This document shows, one piece after another, positions 10,054-18,994 of a stretch of DNA of 64,000 nt. The translations under genes and the position numbers were made by a program. How positions within the stretch are numbered: the stretch's first letter is position 1; each line of letters starts with the position of its first letter. Origin of the DNA: Robiginitomaculum sp. (GTDB taxonomy: Bacteria > Pseudomonadota > Alphaproteobacteria > Caulobacterales > Maricaulaceae); assembly GCA_015485335.1 (NCBI GenBank), contig WFTT01000055.1, forward strand, positions 1 through 64,000. The letters are read 5' to 3'. The notes beneath the pieces were generated by a model. The model saw only the letters and a program-made list of their open reading frames with translations, was not told the origin of the DNA and ran no database searches.

Positions 10054-11388
10054 GTGGTAATTATGGCGATTCCTGCCAATAAAATGGGGCAACTTAAGGC
10101 GCTTTTTTCAGTTTTATCTGAAAAGCACCGCCAAACATTGGTGATGACAATCTTGGCCGCCAAGGCCGATGGCGAGCCTAAATTACCCTATGATGATTTG
10201 CTTACTTTGCTTGGTTGTGCCGATGCCGAACCTCAGGAAGACCGGTGGGAAGAGATTTTTTCGGTTGTAAAGCCTTTGGTTGTTGAAAAAGCAAAGCGAT
10301 GCGATCAAATAAGCGCTACCGTATTGCAGGACGTCTGGGAATACTATTTACGGGAACTGGACCCGGTGCGGGCATCAGCCTGGTTGTCGGGAAAAGAGGT
10401 GCTGGCTGACATTCGAGCCGCCATCGTAACGGCCTATCGGGATCTCATGGAAACCAAAAAAGGCCGCAACACTCTGATCAAGAAGTTTGGTGAAGACGAA
10501 CAGGCGCAATTATCCATTTTGCTGTCCCTGATGAACCGTTCTGATGAGCTGGAAGACTTCTTTGATGGTTGGCCGCAAAGCATAAAGAATTTAGACGATG
10601 AAAACCTTGCTCCTTTGCGTGAGTTTAACGAGCACCTGATTGTGGAAAGCCCGGAAATAACGCCTTATGTCCTGTTCCTGGTGGGCGCCCGGCTGGTGCA
10701 TCCCTTCCACGTGTTCCGTGCCGTAGAAAAGGTGACAGGCCATTCCAACGACCGGGTAATGATCAAAACGGAACTGAAGGTGGTGGGGGATGCATTACTG
10801 GATCAGAACGATATCTGGCTTAACGATTTCCAATGGGAAAGGAACCAGAAATGTGATCCGGATCAAGCAGTTGCCAGCCTGAAGAATTTTATTGATCTGA
10901 CCAATGGCTGGCTTAGTGAGTTTGAGGTCGATCCGGCGGGGGCCTGGGGCAAGCGATTGTCGGCTCAACGTTCCCGATGCGGCAAGGTCTGGGACGAACA
11001 TATGCAGCGTATCCAGAAAATGATTGACCGGGTTCTACCGCGCAGGCGGGGCAGCGTAACCGGGCGACAGACCATGCCGGACATCAAAAGAGATATTATC
11101 GAGAATGATATCGTTCTGGTAGAGAATGCCATTACCTTGCTTTTGGGCGCACGTTCATTCGCGGCACAAGGCGGATTTCAATCCTCCAGAGACAAGCTGA
11201 TCCAAATGCTGGAAAGTCGCATAGAAGAGCAAAGCGAAGACCTGTTGGCTCTCTTGAGCCAGGAGCATGATGACTATGAGCAGATCAGTGCGCATTTTGC
11301 GGTGCTGGTACGTATTGTGAAGCAGTATCAGGGTGACAAGGAAGCCGATGTGCTGTCGCGCCGCAGTGTTGCGGCCATGGCAGCTTAA
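10054..11388 (+). CDS. Hypothetical protein, 444 aa, probably helical
   Basis: Long ORF in a co-directional signalling cluster; no recognised family; start may be ATG 10063. Confidence 0.75.
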   Translation: MVIMAIPANKMGQLKALFSVLSEKHRQTLVMTILAAKADGEPKLPYDDLLTLLGCADAEPQEDRWEEIFSVVKPLVVEKAKRCDQISATVLQDVWEYYLRELDPVRASAWLSGKEVLADIRAAIVTAYRDLMETKKGRNTLIKKFGEDEQAQLSILLSLMNRSDELEDFFDGWPQSIKNLDDENLAPLREFNEHLIVESPEITPYVLFLVGARLVHPFHVFRAVEKVTGHSNDRVMIKTELKVVGDALLDQNDIWLNDFQWERNQKCDPDQAVASLKNFIDLTNGWLSEFEVDPAGAWGKRLSAQRSRCGKVWDEHMQRIQKMIDRVLPRRRGSVTGRQTMPDIKRDIIENDIVLVENAITLLLGARSFAAQGGFQSSRDKLIQMLESRIEEQSEDLLALLSQEHDDYEQISAHFAVLVRIVKQYQGDKEADVLSRRSVAAMAA

Positions 11389-11467
11389 GAGGTCTGCTAT
11401 GTTATTTAGAGCCGTATTTTAACATTGCGACAACTTTCGCACATCACACTCTTTTTTTAAGGAATGA

Positions 11468-13087
11468 GTGATGAACACGACAGAGCAACGTAACCGCTTC
11501 CTGGCTTTCGCCTTCGCAGGGGCTGATTTGTTATTGGAAGTGGACAGGCAAGGCATGATTACCTTTGCTCTGGGGGCCGCGCACCCAATGGCAATAGATG
11601 ATGCCAGCAACCTTCTAAACCGTTCTTTGTTGTCCCTGATCGCGGACTGTGATGCTGGTCTGGTGCGTTATCTGTTGGATAGTCTGGAAACCGGCAAGCG
11701 TTTTGGGCCATTGCGCATAAGTCGTGTTACTGAAGATGGAACCGAGCAGATCATGCTCAATGGATGCCGGTTCCCGGGGCAAGAAGATGTCATTTGCATA
11801 ACCTTGTCTTATGGAGACCGTAATGGGTCGGCGATTGCAACTGCCGCCCGTGATCATCATACGGGATTGATCGAGGCACAAAACTTTGAAGACGCTGCTC
11901 TGGAGGCCATTCAGAGCGCCAAAAAAGCCGGTCAGGAAATCAAGCTGAGCTTATTTTCTCTGGAAGGGCAGGAAGCCTTTGCCTCTCGGGTTGATGGCGA
12001 CGTTGCCGAAGCTTTTCTGGAACAGACGGGCGCTATTTTGCGGGCTAAATCCTATGCAGATACGGCGGGACTGCAGGGGGATGGTAAGTACGCCATTCTT
12101 CATGCAGCAGATGTGGAACCCGGCACAATTACTGATCAATTACAACAGGCCTCGTTATCTCTTGATCCGAAAAAAGAGGGCATTCGTGTAGAGAGCGGCT
12201 CGATTGAGATCAAATCAGATATGAGCGCCAAGGATGCGGCCAGCGCTCTTTCTTTTGCGGTCAAGCAATTTGCCCAAGACGATACGGGGATCATCAGAAA
12301 AGAGGGATTGAGCCGGTCACTGGAAATTCTGATGAAAGAAACCGGGGCAAAAATGTCCAGTTTTCGCTCGGCGCTGACCAGTGACAAGCTCAGGTTCATG
12401 CAACAGCCTATTGTTGATCTGCAAACCAAAGCTTTGCACCATTATGAAGTGCTGGTCCGGTTTGAGGAAAACCAGTCTCCGTTTCAAATGATACGATTTG
12501 CCGAAGATACCGGCCTGATCATGGAACTGGATGATATTATCCTGAAACAGGCCATTGCGCACCTGTCCCACGAAGATGCGGATCCATCCTTGAAGCTGGC
12601 GGTGAATGTTTCCGGGCGCTCCCTGTCCTCTCCAAAATTCATATCCAATTTGTACAAGTCCATGACCAAATTGAATTTTCAGCGGTCAAAACTTATGCTG
12701 GAAATCACCGAATCTTCCATCATTGAAGATCTCGATCAGGCCGACCGTGTTATTCAAAAAATTAGAAAACTGGGCCATCAGGTCTGTTTGGATGATTTTG
12801 GAGCCGGGGCAGCATCATTCCAATATTTGCGTGCCTTAACCGTTGATTTCATTAAAATTGATGGGGCCTATATCCGCACAGCACTTAAGCGCAAACGCGA
12901 AGCCATGTTGCTCAAGGCCATGGCAGGATTGGCCCGTGATCTGGGTATTGGCACCATTGCTGAAAGCATTGAAACCGAAGACCAAAGTACCATGTTGCAG
13001 AATTTGGGAATTGATCAGGGGCAGGGATATTTGTTTGGCCGTCCGGCGGCCTTGCATTTCCTGCAAAATAGCGGTCAGGCGGCGTAG
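11468..13087 (+). CDS. EAL-domain protein (candidate c-di-GMP phosphodiesterase) with degenerate N-terminal region
   Basis: YEVLVRF (EVL in place of EAL), NVSGRSL, EITES, DDFGAG, KIDGAYI, ESIETE, QGYLFGRP. Confidence 0.88.
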   Translation: MMNTTEQRNRFLAFAFAGADLLLEVDRQGMITFALGAAHPMAIDDASNLLNRSLLSLIADCDAGLVRYLLDSLETGKRFGPLRISRVTEDGTEQIMLNGCRFPGQEDVICITLSYGDRNGSAIATAARDHHTGLIEAQNFEDAALEAIQSAKKAGQEIKLSLFSLEGQEAFASRVDGDVAEAFLEQTGAILRAKSYADTAGLQGDGKYAILHAADVEPGTITDQLQQASLSLDPKKEGIRVESGSIEIKSDMSAKDAASALSFAVKQFAQDDTGIIRKEGLSRSLEILMKETGAKMSSFRSALTSDKLRFMQQPIVDLQTKALHHYEVLVRFEENQSPFQMIRFAEDTGLIMELDDIILKQAIAHLSHEDADPSLKLAVNVSGRSLSSPKFISNLYKSMTKLNFQRSKLMLEITESSIIEDLDQADRVIQKIRKLGHQVCLDDFGAGAASFQYLRALTVDFIKIDGAYIRTALKRKREAMLLKAMAGLARDLGIGTIAESIETEDQSTMLQNLGIDQGQGYLFGRPAALHFLQNSGQAA

Positions 13088-13097
13088 TGAGAGTGAA

Positions 13098-13655
13098 ATG
13101 AGCGCAGGTCTTGAAAAAGTGAGTGTGCTGATTGTCGATGATAATGCGCATATGATTCACATCGTGAAGACCATATTGCGTGGATTTGGGGTTAAGTCAT
13201 TTTTTGAAGCCACCGATGCGGCCGAAGCCTTTGATATCGTACGTTCTGATGGACCCGATATCATTATTGTGGATTTCCAGATGGATTTGCTAGATGGAAC
13301 AGATTTTGCCCGTCTGGTCCGAACCGGTGATGATATCAGTGACCCATTTGTACCCATCATCATGCTCAGCGCTCATTCTGAAAAAAAGCGGGTGCTGGCA
13401 GCAAGAGAGGCCGGTATTAATGAGTTTTGCTGCAAGCCGGTGACCGCAGAGGATCTTTATAAAAAAATCTGTGCCATTATTAATGCCCCGCGCCAGTTTG
13501 TTCGCACGTCCACTTATTTTGGACCGGATCGCCGGCGGCATTCCGATGATGGATACAAGGGGCCCTTCCGCCGTAAAACGGATGAAGGTCGCGAGGCCGA
13601 ATGCCAGGCGGCGGGCGAGGCCTCTGACGGTATGAAAACACTGGATTTTACCTGA
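13098..13655 (+). CDS. Response regulator receiver protein
   Basis: VLIVDDNAHM, IIIVDFQMDLLDG, KPVTAEDL; C-terminal YFGPDRRRH motif; ATG 13098 chosen. Confidence 0.85.
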   Translation: MSAGLEKVSVLIVDDNAHMIHIVKTILRGFGVKSFFEATDAAEAFDIVRSDGPDIIIVDFQMDLLDGTDFARLVRTGDDISDPFVPIIMLSAHSEKKRVLAAREAGINEFCCKPVTAEDLYKKICAIINAPRQFVRTSTYFGPDRRRHSDDGYKGPFRRKTDEGREAECQAAGEASDGMKTLDFT

Positions 13656-13807
13656 CCACAGATCTGGATTCTGGCATTCATCCGTAAAGGGCTGTTTCGC
13701 GCTGTTGAAACGCCCTATGCTTGCGCCTGTTCGCGCTTTTTATCTCGACAGCGTTGACTCCGAAAGATTATCTTCTCCTTTTAGGCGAATCACCGAAGGG
13801 CGGGGTT

Positions 13808-16495
13808 ATGGCCAAGCCATATACAAATGCCAAGATGGCACCATCACTACCCGGAACTGCCCGCCATGACGGGCAGTTTTCCGGTGTTGCAGGTGGTCGT
13901 GTCGCCTCTCCATCGGCAAAACGCCGCGCCAACAAAGCCGCCCACATGGTCGATCCTGAAGATACCCTTCATAACACCAGTGCCGAGGCGCGTCTGGCCA
14001 TTGGTATTGTGGTCTTTTTTGTGATTGCCTTCATCCTGGTGGTCGGGATGAAATTGCTGCAGGAACGCCGGGACGCATTGGCCGATGCCGTATTGGCACA
14101 GGCCTTTTCGGCCACCACCATGGCTGAACAGATGCGGACAAAGCTCACCGATATAAAAAGCTTTGTTCAGGCTGCCGGGCTGGCCCTTGAAAACACTGGT
14201 TCCCGGCAACGGCGTACTCTGGCCGATACATTGCTGAGTGACCTTAGTCAAAAACCTACCGTCAAGGCGGCGCTGTTGTTTTCGCCCAAAGGTTCCCTTC
14301 AGATTAGCAGGGGAGAGGCGAGCGAACCGGATACTCTTTGGTCGGCACTGCCCCCCCGGGCAATGCAGGGAACGCAGGCGCAGTTTTGGGTGCGTGATGG
14401 TCTGGCTGGGCCGATCATCTATGTTCTGGATACCGTAAAAACGGGAGACACAGTTTCACTACTGGCAGTTGAAATCAGAAATGATGCGCTGATCCCGCCG
14501 GCATCGGTCAATGGAACACAAAGTGTTCTGGTAGACCGCACCGGCCAGGTAGTTTTTGCCAGCACACAGAATTTACCCGCAGCCTTGCTGGCGCGCATTC
14601 GTACGGAAACGGGGAATGTTACCGCAACCGGCTCAAAACGGGTGATTAGCGGTTTTCAGCTAAAGGACGAGGAAAGCACGCGCTATGTCGTGGGGGCTTC
14701 CAGCCTTTTTGGCGGCATGTTGAGCCTTTATCGGGTCAAGCCCCTTAGCCTCAACACCGCGGCCTGGAAACGGACACTGACGTTTTTTGTGTTGATGACG
14801 GTGGCCCCCTTGTTAGTGGCCACAGTATTGTGCGTCATCCTGCTGGTGCAGATGGATACGCTGAAGGTGGCGCGACAAGCGCTGGCAGACAGCGAAAAAC
14901 GCTTTCGACTGGCCATTGAAGGGGCCAGTGGCGGGGTTTGGGATTGGGACCTTTCCACCAAACAGGTCTTTGTTACCGATTCTCTGGCGCGTATATTCAG
15001 CTGGCCCAATGGAAAAACCGTCCCGGTTTCAGAGTTTCTAAAACTGGTGCATGTGGATGATCGGCAAAAACTGTTGGCAGCTATGGAGGCCGCGCCGGAC
15101 GTTGGTGAAGTCGATGTCGTCTTTCGGGCCGCCCATTTGGCAATCTGGCTTCATGCGCGGGGTCGCCCATGGCGCTCGGGCAATGCCATGGCGTCTGGGC
15201 GGATTGTCGGGGTTGCCATTGATGTTACCCAGCAAAAGGGGGCGCAGGCCCGCCTGAATGCGGCTGAAATCAGATTGCGGGCGGCGTTGGAATCCATGTC
15301 AGAATCGTTTGCTGTCTGGGATGTAAAACGACGTCTGGTAATGTGTAACAGGAAATTCCAGGAGTTCTTCCAGCTGGAATCCTCTTTGTTACGACCAGGC
15401 ACCCCCTATGATGTGCTGGAACGTGCCGCCGACCCAGCCATCAAGGCCGTTCAGGAAGGCCCTGGCGAAAATGCCATCGAACTGGAACTGGCTGATGGGC
15501 GCTGGGTTCACCTGTCTGAACGTTCAACCCGTGATGGCGGACTGGTCAGTATCGGCACCGATATTACGGCGCTCAAAGCACAGGAAAAACTCCTATTGCG
15601 CAAGGAAAAGGATTTGCGCGAAAGCGTAAAAGACCTGGAACTGAGTAAAAAACGGATTTCCGAACTGGCGGAAAGCTACCAGCAGGAAAAAATTCGCGCC
15701 ATCGAGGCCAATCGCTCCAAGAGTGAATTTCTGGCGAATATGTCCCATGAACTGCGTACGCCGCTGAATGCCATTAATGGCTTTTCGGAAATCATGCAAA
15801 ACGAGATGTATGGCCCACTGGGCGATCCCCGTTATGCTGAATATGTCAGCGATATATTGGGCAGCGGCCAGCACCTTCTGACTCTGATCAACGATATTCT
15901 GGATATGTCCAAGATCGAGGCCGGTAAATTGTCCTTGCAGACCGAAAAGGTCTATCCCGATGAACTCATTGAACAATGTGTGCGCATTGTTCGCGGACGT
16001 GCGGTAGAAAGCGGTCTGCAACTGGAAACCGACATCGGTGATCTGCCCGAAATTGAGGTGGATCCCCGGGCCATCAAACAGGTTCTGATCAATCTGGCTT
16101 CCAATGCCATTAAATTTACGCCCGAGGGTGGTTCCGTTACCATCAAGGCGTCTGAAGAGCGTGATGGTGTTCGTATTGAGGTGATCGATACCGGCATTGG
16201 CATTCCCGAAGAGCATGTGCCGCTGATCTGCAAACCCTTTGTACAGGTGGAAAGCCAACATTCCAAAAGCCATAAGGGGTCCGGTCTTGGCCTGGCGCTT
16301 TCCCAGTCCCTGGTCAAGCTGCATGGCGGCGAATTTGTTCTGACCAGCGAGCTTGGCGTGGGTACCAAGGTTTCGGTCTGGCTGCCGCCTGTGCCCAAGA
16401 AAAACGAGGGCGAAGCCGCCTCGATCTGGTCGATTTCTTCGGAAACCGAAGAAGAGGCCGATAAAAATGACGATGTAAACGAAAGCGCTGCCTGA
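13808..16495 (+). CDS. Membrane PAS-domain sensor histidine kinase, PleC-like
   Basis: Transmembrane segments, PAS regions, H-box FLANMSHELRTPLNAINGFSE, N-box and GSGLGLALSQSLV; ATG 13808 chosen. Confidence 0.9.
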   Translation: MAKPYTNAKMAPSLPGTARHDGQFSGVAGGRVASPSAKRRANKAAHMVDPEDTLHNTSAEARLAIGIVVFFVIAFILVVGMKLLQERRDALADAVLAQAFSATTMAEQMRTKLTDIKSFVQAAGLALENTGSRQRRTLADTLLSDLSQKPTVKAALLFSPKGSLQISRGEASEPDTLWSALPPRAMQGTQAQFWVRDGLAGPIIYVLDTVKTGDTVSLLAVEIRNDALIPPASVNGTQSVLVDRTGQVVFASTQNLPAALLARIRTETGNVTATGSKRVISGFQLKDEESTRYVVGASSLFGGMLSLYRVKPLSLNTAAWKRTLTFFVLMTVAPLLVATVLCVILLVQMDTLKVARQALADSEKRFRLAIEGASGGVWDWDLSTKQVFVTDSLARIFSWPNGKTVPVSEFLKLVHVDDRQKLLAAMEAAPDVGEVDVVFRAAHLAIWLHARGRPWRSGNAMASGRIVGVAIDVTQQKGAQARLNAAEIRLRAALESMSESFAVWDVKRRLVMCNRKFQEFFQLESSLLRPGTPYDVLERAADPAIKAVQEGPGENAIELELADGRWVHLSERSTRDGGLVSIGTDITALKAQEKLLLRKEKDLRESVKDLELSKKRISELAESYQQEKIRAIEANRSKSEFLANMSHELRTPLNAINGFSEIMQNEMYGPLGDPRYAEYVSDILGSGQHLLTLINDILDMSKIEAGKLSLQTEKVYPDELIEQCVRIVRGRAVESGLQLETDIGDLPEIEVDPRAIKQVLINLASNAIKFTPEGGSVTIKASEERDGVRIEVIDTGIGIPEEHVPLICKPFVQVESQHSKSHKGSGLGLALSQSLVKLHGGEFVLTSELGVGTKVSVWLPPVPKKNEGEAASIWSISSETEEEADKNDDVNESAA

Positions 16496-17032
16496 TTAAT
16501 TACCCGCTTGGTGGGGCGGCGGCGGTCGGCGTCTTTGCTTGTTTCTCTGGCCGGTGGGGGGCATTGGTGGGCGTATACTGGCGGCCCGGATCACCCGGTT
16601 ACGGGTTTGTGGATCCAGGTCTTGCAAAATTTTCAGGATAATGGTCTGGCCCAGCTTTTGTGCCTCAGTCTCCAATACTCTGAGGCGTTTGAACGTATCT
16701 TCAATCTTAGCATTATCCAGCGTTTCTGCCGAAAGCAGCACGGCCAGCTCCCGATTGGTTTTTCTGATGCTGCGGGAAATCCTTCGGTGCTTGCCGGCGG
16801 CCTCTTTTAAAACCTGAATCGCCTTTTGCCGCTCTGCTTTTGGCAAGGCCCGGACAAATTGTTTTGGGTTAAACTTGAAACTTTGCGGCATGGTGGGCCT
16901 GGCCATTGGAGGCGGTGGGGCCTGGTGGCGCCAACCGGCCACGGCCATGCCCCCGGCGGCTCCCAGGATGAGCAGATTGATGGCAATGGATACCAACAGT
17001 GCCAGACCCAAAGCATTTTTCGATAGATTCAT
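16496..17032 (-). CDS. Membrane-anchored periplasmic heavy-metal-sensor/CpxP-like protein
   Basis: N-terminal TM anchor then helical FNPKQFVRALPKAERQKAIQVLKEAAGKHRRISRSIRKTNREL; next to anti-sigma and sigma genes. Confidence 0.6.
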   Translation of the reverse strand: MNLSKNALGLALLVSIAINLLILGAAGGMAVAGWRHQAPPPPMARPTMPQSFKFNPKQFVRALPKAERQKAIQVLKEAAGKHRRISRSIRKTNRELAVLLSAETLDNAKIEDTFKRLRVLETEAQKLGQTIILKILQDLDPQTRNRVIRAASIRPPMPPTGQRNKQRRRPPPPHQAGN

Positions 17033-17523
17033 GTCGAGGTGTCCTCCCCAAAGAGGGAATAATCATCAGATCCAAAGGCAGTGCTCAGCACTTCGGTCGC
17101 ACTGGTGCGGTTTAATGTATAGGCATAGCCGGTATAGCCGCCCACAAAGCCAAATACCAACATCAGGGCCAAAGCCATGCCCCAGGCCGGTAAACCGTGG
17201 TTTTGTGGCCATAACAGATTGACCAGCGACCAGCGGCGCGGCGGAGCTGTTTTGACCGTCAGGCTTTGCGTCTTAGCCTGAAAGGATTGCAGGATTTGCG
17301 CTGACAGTTCCGGGCGTGCTTCTTGCCGGGGGGCCTGGGCCAGGGCGTCATCCACATCCTTTTCTGCTTCCAGCATTCGTGTGGCCAGATCCGGATGGGT
17401 TTGCATGAATTCATGTGCGCTGGCTTGCACGTCCTCTGGCCAGCGCTGTACGGCACTGCCATAGGTTTGGCAAAGATGCAGAAATTGTTTTTTTGTCATG
17501 GCTAAGGGCATGTCTTTACTCAT
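17029..17523 (-). CDS. Putative single-TM anti-sigma factor
   Basis: Soluble N-terminus, one TM (LPAWGMALALMLVFGFVGGY), 4-nt overlap with the ECF sigma gene. Confidence 0.6.
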   Translation of the reverse strand: MSKDMPLAMTKKQFLHLCQTYGSAVQRWPEDVQASAHEFMQTHPDLATRMLEAEKDVDDALAQAPRQEARPELSAQILQSFQAKTQSLTVKTAPPRRWSLVNLLWPQNHGLPAWGMALALMLVFGFVGGYTGYAYTLNRTSATEVLSTAFGSDDYSLFGEDTST

Positions 17524-18113
17524 CTTTCCAACATGGCGGCTGCGTGACCAGCCAGGTGTTTGCGTAATCCTCTGCGGCCCCGGGCCAGCAGCGATTCCAG
17601 GGCTTCCACACTGATTTCCAACGCCCGTGCCGCCTCTTTATTGCTCATTTCTCGCAAATGACACAGGCTCAGGGCAGCGCGCTGGCGTGCGGGTAAATGC
17701 ATTATGGCATCTTCAACCTGTTGGCTCAGTTCTGCCTCGATAATCATCTGATCTGCGCCGGGGGTATCTTTGTCAGCCCGATCCGGGATCTGGTCGGTAT
17801 AAACCTCGCGGCGTCGGCGTAACCGGTCGTAACAGGCATTAATGGCCACCCGGTGCATCCAGGTTTCAAATTTGGCCTTGCCTGGTTGCCACTTATGGGC
17901 GCTTTGCCAGACTTTCATAAACACCTCCTGGGCGACGTCTTCTGCCTCAACGGCATCGCCGAGCATATGCCGCGCCAGCGATACCATTTTTGACAGATGG
18001 CGGCTGACCAGTTCAGACGCGGCCGCCTGTTCACCATTGGCGATACGCAACACCAGCGCGGTGTCCGGATCCTTGTCCCCCCGGTGGTTGTCCTGCCCGG
18101 TATGTTTGCGCAT
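17520..18113 (-). CDS. ECF-family RNA polymerase sigma factor
   Basis: Region 2 DAVEAEDVAQEVFMKVWQ, region 4 LPARQRAALSLCHLREMSNKEAARALEISVEALESLLARGRRGLRK. Confidence 0.9.
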   Translation of the reverse strand: MRKHTGQDNHRGDKDPDTALVLRIANGEQAAASELVSRHLSKMVSLARHMLGDAVEAEDVAQEVFMKVWQSAHKWQPGKAKFETWMHRVAINACYDRLRRRREVYTDQIPDRADKDTPGADQMIIEAELSQQVEDAIMHLPARQRAALSLCHLREMSNKEAARALEISVEALESLLARGRRGLRKHLAGHAAAMLER

Positions 18114-18203
18114 TGGTGCTCCCTGTTGGGCGGGTATGCTCGCATGTTCCCATGGTGAGTAACCGGGCCGAGGCAATAATGGCTGCACGGCCCGGTAATT
18201 ATA

Positions 18204-18923
18204 TTACGGTCTGCCGGGGATTCCCATGGGGGGGGGCGGGGCATTTTCAATTTCTTCGCGGGTGATTTTGCCGTCACCATTTTGGTCAAAATGCGAAAAC
18301 ATCGGCGAATTGGTTTTAACAAATTCATCACGGGAAATACGCCCGTCCTTGTCCGTATCCAGGGGGGCTAGACCGCGTGCCTTTTTATGACGTCTTTGTT
18401 CTTGGCGAAGCTTTTTGTCTTCCGCACTCAAGACGCCGTCGCCATTGACGTCCATACGCGCAAACATTTCACGCTTGGCCGCTTTGTGTTCCTTGGGAGT
18501 GATGGTGCCATCACCATTGCGGTCCAGTTTTTCAAACATGGGCGAGGATTTGGCCTCGAATTCCTTTAAGGAGACTTTGCCGTCCTTGTTGGTGTCCAGC
18601 GCCAATTGACGGTCGGCTTTGCGTTCGGCGCGATGCATTTTCTTGCGCGCATGGCGTTTGAACCGACCAAGGCGTTCTTCTGCATTTTCCAGATAACCAT
18701 CACCATTGCGGTCCAGCTTTTCAAAAATACTGGCCCGATGCGCGGCCGCTTCGTCCTGCGTCACAGTCCCATCCTTATTGGTGTCCATAAGGTCAAACAT
18801 GACCTGCGGGCCCCCATGGGGGGGCGTTGGGCCTTGTGGGCCTGTGGGGTGATTAGGGCTTGCCAACGCACTGGTGCCGGCCAGGGCCGTTGTCATCAGG
18901 GCGATAAATAATATGCGTTTCAT
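18204..18923 (-). CDS. Secreted protein with seven EF-hand loops
   Basis: Signal peptide MKRILFIALMTTALAGTSALA; loops DTNKDGTVTQDE, DRNGDGYLENAE, DTNKDGKVSLKE, DRNGDGTITPKE, DVNGDGVLSAED, DTDKDGRISRDE, DQNGDGKITREE. Confidence 0.88.
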   Translation of the reverse strand: MKRILFIALMTTALAGTSALASPNHPTGPQGPTPPHGGPQVMFDLMDTNKDGTVTQDEAAAHRASIFEKLDRNGDGYLENAEERLGRFKRHARKKMHRAERKADRQLALDTNKDGKVSLKEFEAKSSPMFEKLDRNGDGTITPKEHKAAKREMFARMDVNGDGVLSAEDKKLRQEQRRHKKARGLAPLDTDKDGRISRDEFVKTNSPMFSHFDQNGDGKITREEIENAPPPPMGIPGRP

Positions 18924-18994
18924 GGTTCTGTTCCTTGGTTGTGCCGTACCCAGCATCAGATCAAACGCCTGGATTGGCCAAAGCCGTCGCCATC

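Noticed and set aside
13688-13716. AGGGC(T)GTTTC/GAAACGCCCT inverted repeat downstream of the response regulator
   Set aside because: No U-tract and no second copy seen; too weak to call a terminator or regulatory RNA.
15593-16324. 243-aa minus-strand ORF opposite the PAS kinase
   Set aside because: Antisense to the H-box/ATPase region of a clear kinase gene.
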